Origin: Syntrophaceae bacterium UBA6109
GTDB taxonomy: Bacteria; Desulfobacterota; Syntrophia; Syntrophales; UBA6109
Length of the DNA stretch: 64,000 nucleotides
Assembly: GCA_002428445.1 (NCBI GenBank)
Contig: DIWJ01000089.1
Coordinates: 1-64,000, forward strand
Direction of reading: 5' to 3'
This document shows, in pieces, positions 25,721 through 33,584 of the stretch. Made by a program: the position numbers and the translations under genes. Positions within the stretch are counted from its first letter, which is position 1. Every line of letters starts with the position of its first letter. Under the pieces are notes generated by a model that was not told the DNA's origin, made no database searches, and worked only from the letters and a program-made list of their open reading frames with translations.

Positions 25721-26509
25721 GTGCTGAAGAGGAGGCTGATCCCGAAACTCCAGATGAAGGCAAGCCGCTTCGGATCGACCGTGCGGATGGTGCTCGTCAC
25801 CACGATCCGGTTCGACCAGGTGATCGAAATCGGCGATCCCGTCTCGCAGGCGAAGATCTACGAGGCGCAGGCCGCGGACGAACTGATCTTTCTGGATCTC
25901 GACGCGTCCGCGGAACACCGCGACACCCTGATGGACGTCGTGCGCCGCTCCGCCGAGGAGATCTTCATGCCCTTCACCGTGGGCGGAGGAGTCCGCAGCA
26001 TCGGCGATTTCCGCAGGCTGCTTGCCGGAGGCGCGGACAAGGTGAGCATCAATACGGCGGCTGTGCAGAGGCCGGGGTTGATTACGGAGGCGGCGGATAC
26101 GTTCGGTGTCCAATGTGTGGTCCTCTCCATTGACTATCGACGGAACGCTGACGGAACCGGCCGCGTCTGGATCAACGGCGGCCGCGGGGAGACGCCGCTC
26201 GATCCCGTTGGCTGGGCGGAAGAAGGAGAGCGCCGGGGCGCCGGGGAGATTCTCCTCACCGCCGTCGACCGCGACGGAACCAGGCAGGGACTGGACCTCG
26301 AAACCACGCGCCGGGTCGCCGAGCGCGTATCGATCCCCGTCATCGCGTCGGGCGGCTGCGGCCTCGCCGTCCATTTCGTCGACGGCTTTCTCGAGGGAAA
26401 GGCGGACGCGGTTTCGGCCGGGACCTATTTCTGCTTCAAGGACGAAAATCCGATGCAGACGCGCTCGCGGATCAAGAACGCGGGCATCCCCGTCCGCCTG
26501 CATACCTAG
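25721..26509 (+). CDS. hisF: HisF-like cyclase subunit partnering the sugar amidotransferase
   Basis: A 262-residue (beta-alpha)8 barrel of the HisF family: RLIPKL, ELIFLDLDAS, FTVGGGVRSIGDF, GADKVSINTAAV, AVDRDGTRQGLDLE and PVIASGGCG. True HisF has catalytic Asp11 in CLDV; here the first strand reads RLIPKLQMKASRF without that Asp, consistent with a barrel that channels ammonia instead of making IGP. It starts with GTG 4 bp after hisH. Confidence 0.9.
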   Translation: MLKRRLIPKLQMKASRFGSTVRMVLVTTIRFDQVIEIGDPVSQAKIYEAQAADELIFLDLDASAEHRDTLMDVVRRSAEEIFMPFTVGGGVRSIGDFRRLLAGGADKVSINTAAVQRPGLITEAADTFGVQCVVLSIDYRRNADGTGRVWINGGRGETPLDPVGWAEEGERRGAGEILLTAVDRDGTRQGLDLETTRRVAERVSIPVIASGGCGLAVHFVDGFLEGKADAVSAGTYFCFKDENPMQTRSRIKNAGIPVRLHT

Positions 26510-26525
26510 CCGGAAAGAGGGAATG

Positions 26526-27341
26526 ATGAGCCGGGAAGACAAAGAGATGATCGACAAATTGCTCGACGGCTGGACGCTCAAGACGCTCATGGAGCCGGAC
26601 GACGCCATCGCCAGCAACGGAGGCTTCCATCTGGAGAACCTCTCGCTGAAGGCGGTCATCGTAAAGGGAGATATCTTCTGGGGTTATACGCTCCATCAGC
26701 ATCTGGGCATCTCGAGCCGGGACTATTTCCTCAACGGGCCGCCGCTGATTTATTCCTTCCTGTACACGAATTTTTCCCGGAAGCGCTTCTTCTCCTTCCT
26801 GACGACCGACCTGGCCGGCCGCGGAAGCGGACAGAGGCTGGCGCCGATTTCCCGCTACCGGTCCCACCGGTGGGTGATGGTGCGCGATTACGAAAAGATC
26901 TTCGACAGCGGCGAAGACACCGGTAAGGACGGTGTGGTTGCGGCCGTCGCCGGGAACGACGACCTGAAGTGCGCCTTCCGAGACGCGGACGGATACTGGC
27001 ATATCGGCAACATCCACATCCCCTATCATGTTTATGACACGCGGAAGATCTATCTCCAGACCGAACCCTTCAAGATGCAGCCGCTCCTCCTCTCGGATGA
27101 ATGGATTCGAATGATGGAAGACAGGGGAGACGACTTCTCGGCTGCAATGACCGGCGGCGCCGCCTCCGAACAGAAGGTTATGGTGCTGGAGGGCCCCGTG
27201 ACCCATGCCCAGTACGTGATTGATGTGGACGGCTGCTTTACGGATCTGGAAAGCCAGACGCGGCGGGTCTGGCATGAAGCGCCGCAAATCAGGATCTTCA
27301 AGCGGCGCATGCCCGCCGATACGGAAAAGACCGTCGTATGA
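26526..27341 (+). CDS. Unrecognised protein, tandem paralogue 1
   Basis: A 271-residue protein that I cannot place in a family. It is soluble, without signal peptide or membrane segment. It is clearly homologous to the next gene product along its whole length: shared blocks are GWTLKTLMEPD, SRYRSHRWV, DDLKCAF, DADGYWHI, KIYLQTEPFKMQPLLLSD and VTHAQYVIDVDG. The many conserved aromatic, His, Arg and Asp residues suggest a ligand-binding or enzymatic fold. AGAGG precedes ATG 26526 (an ATG 3 nt upstream is possible). It sits inside the nonulosonate operon between hisF and a formyltransferase-like gene, so a role in sugar modification or transfer is inferred from position only. Confidence 0.75.
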   Translation: MSREDKEMIDKLLDGWTLKTLMEPDDAIASNGGFHLENLSLKAVIVKGDIFWGYTLHQHLGISSRDYFLNGPPLIYSFLYTNFSRKRFFSFLTTDLAGRGSGQRLAPISRYRSHRWVMVRDYEKIFDSGEDTGKDGVVAAVAGNDDLKCAFRDADGYWHIGNIHIPYHVYDTRKIYLQTEPFKMQPLLLSDEWIRMMEDRGDDFSAAMTGGAASEQKVMVLEGPVTHAQYVIDVDGCFTDLESQTRRVWHEAPQIRIFKRRMPADTEKTVV

Positions 27342-27393
27342 CGGAAGTGAGATGCGCTCCTGTCCGCATCTCCGATAGGAAAAGGGCGAACTG

Positions 27394-28194
27394 ATGGGCC
27401 AGGAAGACAAAGAGATGATCGACAAATTGCTCCACGGCTGGACGCTCAAGACGCTGATGGAACCGGACTCGCAGATACCGAGCAACGGAGAGGCCCATCT
27501 GGAGACCATGGCGCTGCGCGGCATCATCATCAAGGACGACACGTTCTGGGCTTACAGTCTTCATCATCATCTGGCCATCTCCAGCACCGATTACTTTCAC
27601 GTGGAAGGTCCGCCTACCGCGATCACCTTCCTGTACACCAATCTCGGGCAGAAGAAGATCTTCTCGCTCATCATGGAAGACATCGCTCAGCATCGGTGGG
27701 CCCAACGCATCTTCCCGACCAGCCGCTATCGACAACACCGCTGGGTGCTGGCCAATGACTTCGAGGAAATCTTCGCCTCCTCGAACTCCCCTGATAAGGA
27801 AGAAGTCTACAGGAGGATCAGCGAATGCCGTGACCTCAAGTGCGCCTTTCTTGACCCCGACGGATACTGGCATGTTGCGGAGGTTCACCTGCCGTACGTC
27901 CTTTGCGGGCATCACAAGGTCTATCTCCAGACGATCCCTTTCAAGATGCAGCCCGCATTGCTCTCCGACGATTTTGTTCGCGCGATGGGGAAAAATGCCG
28001 GTGCATTTGCAGCAACGCTTCAGGGCGGCCAGGCAACGATCGAGGGAACGGTTACACACGCCCAGTACGTCCTCGATCTGGATGGTTTCTACACGGATCT
28101 TTCCAGTTCGATGAAACGGCAGTGGCTGCGTGCGGAATCCATCAGGATTTTCTGCAGGAAGGATGCGGCGGATATCGAGCGAGCCGTGTTTTGA
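27394..28194 (+). CDS. Unrecognised protein, tandem paralogue 2
   Basis: A 266-residue paralogue of the preceding gene, sharing roughly half its positions by eye, including GWTLKTLMEPD, ISSTDYF, SRYRQHRWV, RDLKCAF, DPDGYWHV, KVYLQTIPFKMQP and THAQYVLDLDGFYTDL. No known domain is recognised. The 52-bp gap from the first copy and the near-identical start (DKEMIDKLL) show a local duplication followed by divergence. Retention of both copies suggests two related substrates or a heteromer, which is inference. Confidence 0.75.
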   Translation: MGQEDKEMIDKLLHGWTLKTLMEPDSQIPSNGEAHLETMALRGIIIKDDTFWAYSLHHHLAISSTDYFHVEGPPTAITFLYTNLGQKKIFSLIMEDIAQHRWAQRIFPTSRYRQHRWVLANDFEEIFASSNSPDKEEVYRRISECRDLKCAFLDPDGYWHVAEVHLPYVLCGHHKVYLQTIPFKMQPALLSDDFVRAMGKNAGAFAATLQGGQATIEGTVTHAQYVLDLDGFYTDLSSSMKRQWLRAESIRIFCRKDAADIERAVF

Positions 28195-28210
28195 AAAGGG
28201 GGCGCTGTTC

Positions 28211-29257
28211 ATGAAATTCGGTCCTATCGATCACATCATTCTGTTCGGCGGCGCGCCTTTGCTGGCGGCCCTTGCCCGGGATCTGGCCGAGGAGGGAAAG
28301 TTCGCTGTGACGGTCTTCAGCAGCAGCCGGCATCTCGGGGAGATCATTGCCGCCGGGGGAAAATCGCTGCGGCAGCTTCTGGAAGACGCGCAGATCTCCT
28401 GGTTCGACACCCCCGACGTCAACGCGGATCCGAACATCTGCGGCCTGATCACCCCCGCGACATTCGGTCTTGGACTGGGCGAGGCATGGAGTTTCTCGCC
28501 GGATCTCATCGCGCGCTTCGGCGGGCGCCTCCTGGATTTCATGGGCATCCGCCTGCCCCAGTACCGCGGCGGCGCCCACTACTCCTGGCAGATCCTGCGC
28601 CGCAACCGGATCGGCTGCTGCAACCTCCAGATCGTCAACGAGCAGATGATCCAGGGCGTTTTCGACTCCGGAGAGATCGTCAAGTCCAGGGAATACCTGT
28701 TTCCGCCGGGTGTCCGCATCCCGCGGGACTATTTCGACTTTGCCGTCGGCGAGGAGATCTCTTTTCTGAAGGAATTTCTGCAGGAAGTTGAAGCGGGCAA
28801 AGACTTTCCCCTCACCCGCCTGCAGGAGAATTTCAGCCTCTACTTTCCCCGCCTCCACACGCTGAAGCACGGCTTCATCGACTGGGGCTGGAGCGGCGAG
28901 GAGATCGAGCGCTTTGTCTGCGCCTTCGACGACCCGTATGCCGGCGCTTCGACGTTCTGCGGCGAGGACCGGGTCTTTCTCAAGGATGTGCGCCTCGAAA
29001 CGAACGACGGGCCGTTCCATCCCTTTCAGAGCGGACTCGTCTACAGGAAAATGAACCGTTCGCTCTTTGTCTGCGCCCGCGAGGGCAGCCTGATCATCCG
29101 GAAAGTGTCGGACGAAAAGGGCTGTGACCGGCTGAACGATATCGCCGTCGGCGACCGCTTTCACACGCCGGGCCGGCTACTGGAAGAGGCGCTTCGCTGC
29201 CGCGTCGACTATGACGCAACGGGACTGGCAGCGTCACCGCGGAGAGGAGCATCATGA
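28211..29257 (+). CDS. Formyltransferase-fold protein with an altered active site
   Basis: The 348-residue protein resembles the Formyl_trans_N family: a Rossmann-like start (IILFGGAPLLAALARDL), MGIRLPQYRGGAHYSWQIL in place of the usual NxHPSLLPxxRG block, and QGVFDSGEIV in place of the DTGxI block. The Asp is kept but the catalytic Asn-His pair is missing. It may have lost formylation activity or act on a different acyl group. ATG 28211 was chosen over an upstream frame because AAGGGGG precedes it. It overlaps the following acetyltransferase gene by 4 bp. Confidence 0.75.
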   Translation: MKFGPIDHIILFGGAPLLAALARDLAEEGKFAVTVFSSSRHLGEIIAAGGKSLRQLLEDAQISWFDTPDVNADPNICGLITPATFGLGLGEAWSFSPDLIARFGGRLLDFMGIRLPQYRGGAHYSWQILRRNRIGCCNLQIVNEQMIQGVFDSGEIVKSREYLFPPGVRIPRDYFDFAVGEEISFLKEFLQEVEAGKDFPLTRLQENFSLYFPRLHTLKHGFIDWGWSGEEIERFVCAFDDPYAGASTFCGEDRVFLKDVRLETNDGPFHPFQSGLVYRKMNRSLFVCAREGSLIIRKVSDEKGCDRLNDIAVGDRFHTPGRLLEEALRCRVDYDATGLAASPRRGAS

Positions 29258-29820
29258 ACGAACCTTCGCGCCGCAGCGGGCATTTTCTGGAAAGCGAAAG
29301 AATCCATCTGCGGGAAGTGCGTCTGTCCGATGTGAATGAACGGTACCGCGCATGGCTGAACGATCCGGTCGTCACGGAATTCCTCGAAATCCGCTACACG
29401 CCTCACTCCCTGGAGGACATCCGGACATTTGTGGAAGCCATGGACGGCAAAGCCGACGAGATCTTCCTGGCCATCTGCCTGAACGACGGCGGCCGGCACA
29501 TCGGCAACATCAAGCTTGGGCCGATCAACCGGATCCACCGTTTCGCGGATGTCAGCCTGCTGATCGGAGAACGGGATTGCTGGAGGGCGGGCTATGCGAC
29601 GGAGGCGATCCGCGCCCTGACCGCTTTCGCCTTCAATGTGCTGAACCTCAACAAGCTGCGCGCCGGCTGTTATTCCGCAAACCGCGGTTCCGAAAAGGCT
29701 TTTCTCAAGGCGGGTTTCCGGCGCGAAGGACTCCTGAAGAACCATTGGATCGTCGGCGGCGCTTTTCAGGACGAGGTGCTGATGGGGCTCTGGCAAGCCG
29801 ACTGGAGGTCTCATGCTTAA
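29254..29820 (+). CDS. GNAT acetyltransferase, PseH candidate
   Basis: A 188-residue RimJ/RimL-type GNAT protein (ERIHLREVRLSDV, HIGNIKLGPIN, LLIGERDCWRAGYATEAIRA, NRGSEKAFLKAGFRREG). In Pse pathways PseH acetylates the 4-amino group made by PseC, and this is the only GNAT protein in the island, so it is the best PseH candidate. Acetyl-CoA binding is suggested by the RxGYAT segment. It overlaps the next gene by 8 bp. Confidence 0.8.
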   Translation: MNEPSRRSGHFLESERIHLREVRLSDVNERYRAWLNDPVVTEFLEIRYTPHSLEDIRTFVEAMDGKADEIFLAICLNDGGRHIGNIKLGPINRIHRFADVSLLIGERDCWRAGYATEAIRALTAFAFNVLNLNKLRAGCYSANRGSEKAFLKAGFRREGLLKNHWIVGGAFQDEVLMGLWQADWRSHA

Positions 29821-31141
29821 GCTTCTGAAGACGCTCTATCCTCTGCGCCTGGCGCCCAATTCGCCGGATACGGACCGCGCCGTGGAAATCCTCTGCCGTG
29901 AACTGCCTTTTGCCGTCCATGAGTTTCACCCCGGTGACGAGATCAACGGCTGGCAAGTCCCCCGCAGCTGGCATGTGGAGAAAGCCTCGATCCGAAAGGA
30001 CGGACACGCGATCTTCGACGGCCTCTGTCACCCGCTCGCCGTCATGGGATATGCGAAATCGTTCCACGGCTGCGTAGACCTCGAAACGCTCCGGCAACAT
30101 CTCACAACGCGTCCGGACTGGCCGTCCGCCATCGGGTATCACTGCGATTTCTACTACAAGCCATGGCTGGCGGACTGGGGATTCAGCATTCCTTACAGGC
30201 TGTACAGAAATCTCGAGCCGGGTTCGTACGAAGTGGAACTCGAAACGGTCTTCGGAAACGGGACCATGAAAGTCTGCGACTTCTTTCTCCCGGGGGAAAC
30301 TGCGGAAACGATTGTTCTCAACGCCCACGACTGCCATGCGGCTCAGGCGAACGACGACATCTCCGGGATCGTCGTCGGCATCGAAATGATGAAACGGCTC
30401 CGCGGAAAGAAGAACCGCTTCAGCTACCGCCTGATCGTCTGCCCGGAGCACCTCGGGACGGTATTCTACCTGGCGCATCTTCCGGATCATGCCGTCGGTA
30501 CGTTCAAGTACTGCTTCTTCCTCGAGGCCCTTGGCAACAACCGTCCCCTGGCTCTGCAGAAGTCCTTTACCGGGGACACGCTTCTCGACCGGGCCTGTCA
30601 AAGCCATCTGTCCGCCGTTTCTTCCGATGTCCGCGTCGAGAATTTCCGGAAGATCATCGGCAACGATGAGACGGTCTGGGAATCCCCCGGCTACGAGATC
30701 CCGACCGTCTCGCTGTCGCGTTTTCCTTTTCCCGAGTATCACACGAGCCGCGACAACGAAGACATCATCCTCGAATCCGGGCTTGCCGACGCGGCGGACG
30801 CGCTGTCGGAAATTCTCTTCATCCTCGAGACGAACGGTCCCGTGCAGCGGAAATTCAAGGGACTGATCGCGCTGGGCAACCCCCGCTACGATCTGTACAT
30901 CGCGCCGGGCACCGATCCTTCCGTCGACAGCCCGCGGATCAACGACCGCCGCAAATGGAACTACCTCATGGATTGCCTGCCGCGCTACTTCGACGGACGG
31001 ACCACTGTTCTGCAGATAGCCGACCGCCACCAATTGCCTTACCGTCAGGTATATCAGTACATGAAACGATTCGAAGAAAAGGGGCTCGTCGCGTTCGTTC
31101 AGGACGCCGTCCCGGAAGGCTTCAGGAAGGAGCAGACATGA
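29813..31141 (+). CDS. DUF4910 aminopeptidase-like protein
   Basis: A 442-residue protein with the DUF4910 (M28-like) fold and likely zinc ligands: NAHDCHAAQANDD, CPEHLGT and PEYHTSRDNED. The C-terminal part from about 380 is a winged helix (YFDGRTTVLQIADRHQLPYR). Similar proteins occur in polysaccharide and nonulosonate clusters, where their substrate is unclear; hydrolysis of an amide bond on an intermediate is one possibility. It is translationally coupled at both ends. Confidence 0.8.
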   Translation: MLKLLKTLYPLRLAPNSPDTDRAVEILCRELPFAVHEFHPGDEINGWQVPRSWHVEKASIRKDGHAIFDGLCHPLAVMGYAKSFHGCVDLETLRQHLTTRPDWPSAIGYHCDFYYKPWLADWGFSIPYRLYRNLEPGSYEVELETVFGNGTMKVCDFFLPGETAETIVLNAHDCHAAQANDDISGIVVGIEMMKRLRGKKNRFSYRLIVCPEHLGTVFYLAHLPDHAVGTFKYCFFLEALGNNRPLALQKSFTGDTLLDRACQSHLSAVSSDVRVENFRKIIGNDETVWESPGYEIPTVSLSRFPFPEYHTSRDNEDIILESGLADAADALSEILFILETNGPVQRKFKGLIALGNPRYDLYIAPGTDPSVDSPRINDRRKWNYLMDCLPRYFDGRTTVLQIADRHQLPYRQVYQYMKRFEEKGLVAFVQDAVPEGFRKEQT

Positions 31142-33564
31142 AACCGCCGTTGAGCATCTGGATTGTCGGCAGGGACCGCGGAACCGCTCTTGCCGACTGC
31201 ATCGCGAGCTGCCGTCATTTGTCGGCGGACATCACCTATGTGGATACAGGCTCGGAGGACGCAAGCCTGCGCCAGGCCGGGGAACTCGGCGTCCGCGTAT
31301 TTTCCGTCGACGGTCCTCTATCGGACTTTCTCGAAGGGATGGAAAAAGCCCTTGCGACTCCGTGGGCGCTCTTCCTCCGCCCGGACGAGGAACTGCGGAT
31401 CGATCCGCAGTTCCGACTCGGGCAGATCCCGGCAAACGGGAACATCCGCTGTTTCAGCCTGATCGTCGAAGAGCCGGTGCACCCCGAGGAACTGGAGAGC
31501 TGCCGGTGGACAAAGAACATCGGGAGTTGCGGGACCGGATTGCCCGCGGCCTGTATTCCGGCCGTCGAAGTCCGCCTGGTCCGCCAGCCCCTTTTCGCCA
31601 GGCTTCTGCGTCTGATGATCAGCCGATCCGAAGAGGATGCCTTTCCCTTCGAGAGCAATGTCCTGCCGCCGCTGAGAATCCTCCCGGCCCTCTGCGGCAG
31701 GAAACCGGAAATCAGCAAAGAACAGCGTCGGGAGTTGCAGCTCCAGCTGCTCCGCGGGGAATTGTCCTGCGATCCCGCCGCGGAAGACAATCTGGACGAG
31801 TTCAGCGATTCCTACCTTATTTTCAGCGTCCTGACCCGGGAAGATCTTCTGCGCTACCACCGGGGGGTCGAACAGGGCCTCGGCAACGAACGCATGTACC
31901 TGACCATGCTGCAATACCTCAGCCGTTTCGGACGATTCCACGAGGCCAAAGAATTCCTCGAGAAGTGGGAACGCAGCTGGGGATTCTTCGACACCTGCGA
32001 GCCTTATCGCGCCGCCGGCATCGTTCATCTGAATCTGCTGGAAATCGATGCGGCCATCGCCTGCTTTCGAAAATATCTCGATGCGCCCCATCCGGACTAT
32101 CGCGACGAGGTGCTGTCGTTTCTGGCCAAAGGCCTCCTGCTCAAGGGAAGCAAAGACGAGCTGGTCGCCGTTCTCGAATCGCTGGTGAAAGCGAAAAATG
32201 ATCCCTTCGACGCGCGCATCCTCCGGATCGTCCGCGACCCGGATTGGCGGCCCGCAAAGCTCTCGGCATGCCTCATTGCCCGCGACGAAGAAACCGCGCT
32301 GCCCCGCGCCCTTCAGTCCCTGTCAGGAATCTCCGACGAGACGATTCTCGTCGACACCGGTTCCACCGACGGTACGCGTGAAGCGGCCGCGCGCTTCGGC
32401 TGCCGGACTCTCGACGTCCCCTGGCGGGACGATTTCTCCCGGGCCCGCAACGCGGGCATCCGCGAAGCGACGGGGGACTACATCCTCTGCATGGATGCGG
32501 ACGAGTATTTCGACCCGCGCGAACGTCTGAAGCTCGCCCTGTTCAAGCAACTCCTCCCGGCGAATCGCGATATCGCCTTCCGGACCAGGATCGAGACGGA
32601 AGAGCCGGAGGAAGAGATGCTCGTCATGCTCCGCCTTCCCCAGCAGTCTCAAAAAGATCACCCGGTGAGGATATTTCCCGCCCGGCGGGGCGTCTATTTC
32701 GAAGGACCGGCCTTCGAAACCGTGGAACGCTCCCTCGAAAGACTGGGCATCGCCGTCGTCTGGAACGACCTTTTTAAACTTTCCCATGCCCGGGCGGACC
32801 GTGCGGCACGGGAAAAAAGGAAACGGCGCGCCGCGGAAGGCGCTTTTGCCTTTATCGACGTCTTTGACATCGCCTGGAAAGGATTTGCCTATTTCCTCGC
32901 GATCGGAGATCTGAAAGCGGCGCTTCCCTGGCTGGGAAAAATCGAGCCGGCCGATGAACGCCTGGCCGCCAGCATCATCAGCCTGTATGCCCTGCACGGA
33001 ATCGGCGGTCTGGAATCTTTCCTCGGGCAGGCGCTGGTCCGCTTTCCGTCGTCGCCCGCGATCGCCGTCGCCGCCGCCGATTACCGCGCGTCCGAGCGGC
33101 GCTTCGCCGACGTCCTCCCGCTGTTGAAGCGTTTCATCGATACTCCCGGTGCGATCACGGACAGGACATTGAAGGCCCGCTCCCGGTACCTGTTCGGCCT
33201 GGCGCTGCTCGAACAGGACGATCTTGACGAGGGCATCCGCCACATCGCCGACGCGCGGGACGCGGATCCCTGGAATACGCGCTACAAGGCCGGCGGCATC
33301 TACGCCATGGCCAGGGTGAGCCACTGGGAAGGCGTTATCGGTGCGCTGGATGACGTGTTGCGCGCAGAGAACATTGCGATCTCCGCTGCACTGCACGATG
33401 TCTCCGATCTCGGCATGGCGCTTCTTGAAACGAGCAGGCACTTCCAGGAGACCGGGCGGCGCGATGAGGCGGATCTCCTGCGGCGCGCGGTCGAGGGAAT
33501 GATCGGGACCGTTTCGGACACCGGGGCGATGCCGAATTCCCCTTTGACCGGACGAGCAAACTGA
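31138..33564 (+). CDS. Large glycosyltransferase with two GT2 domains and a helical repeat tail
   Basis: 808 residues. A first GT2-like domain (about 3-230; LSIWIVGRDRGTALADCI, TYVDTGSEDASL) has RPDEE where the metal-binding DxD should be, so it is probably inactive. A helical repeat segment (about 240-365) follows. A second, intact GT2 domain (about 374-590) of the SunS-like type has LSACLIARDEETALPRAL, LVDTGSTDGTREAA and CMDADEYF. The tail (about 600-800) is TPR-like. It likely adds sugars to flagellin or a lipid carrier. It overlaps the previous gene by 4 bp, with AGGAAGGAG before ATG 31138. Confidence 0.85.
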   Translation: MKPPLSIWIVGRDRGTALADCIASCRHLSADITYVDTGSEDASLRQAGELGVRVFSVDGPLSDFLEGMEKALATPWALFLRPDEELRIDPQFRLGQIPANGNIRCFSLIVEEPVHPEELESCRWTKNIGSCGTGLPAACIPAVEVRLVRQPLFARLLRLMISRSEEDAFPFESNVLPPLRILPALCGRKPEISKEQRRELQLQLLRGELSCDPAAEDNLDEFSDSYLIFSVLTREDLLRYHRGVEQGLGNERMYLTMLQYLSRFGRFHEAKEFLEKWERSWGFFDTCEPYRAAGIVHLNLLEIDAAIACFRKYLDAPHPDYRDEVLSFLAKGLLLKGSKDELVAVLESLVKAKNDPFDARILRIVRDPDWRPAKLSACLIARDEETALPRALQSLSGISDETILVDTGSTDGTREAAARFGCRTLDVPWRDDFSRARNAGIREATGDYILCMDADEYFDPRERLKLALFKQLLPANRDIAFRTRIETEEPEEEMLVMLRLPQQSQKDHPVRIFPARRGVYFEGPAFETVERSLERLGIAVVWNDLFKLSHARADRAAREKRKRRAAEGAFAFIDVFDIAWKGFAYFLAIGDLKAALPWLGKIEPADERLAASIISLYALHGIGGLESFLGQALVRFPSSPAIAVAAADYRASERRFADVLPLLKRFIDTPGAITDRTLKARSRYLFGLALLEQDDLDEGIRHIADARDADPWNTRYKAGGIYAMARVSHWEGVIGALDDVLRAENIAISAALHDVSDLGMALLETSRHFQETGRRDEADLLRRAVEGMIGTVSDTGAMPNSPLTGRAN

Positions 33565-33584
33565 GGATGGAAAGGAGCACCGGC

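Noticed and set aside
25090..26509. HisH and HisF as histidine-biosynthesis genes
   Set aside because: No other his gene is present, they follow a PseA/WbpG-type amidotransferase directly, and HisF lacks the first-strand catalytic Asp.
27371..27378. TCCGATAG resembling a sigma28 -10 box before the second tandem paralogue
   Set aside because: The bases 12 nt further upstream (GATGCGCT) do not resemble TAAAGTTT.
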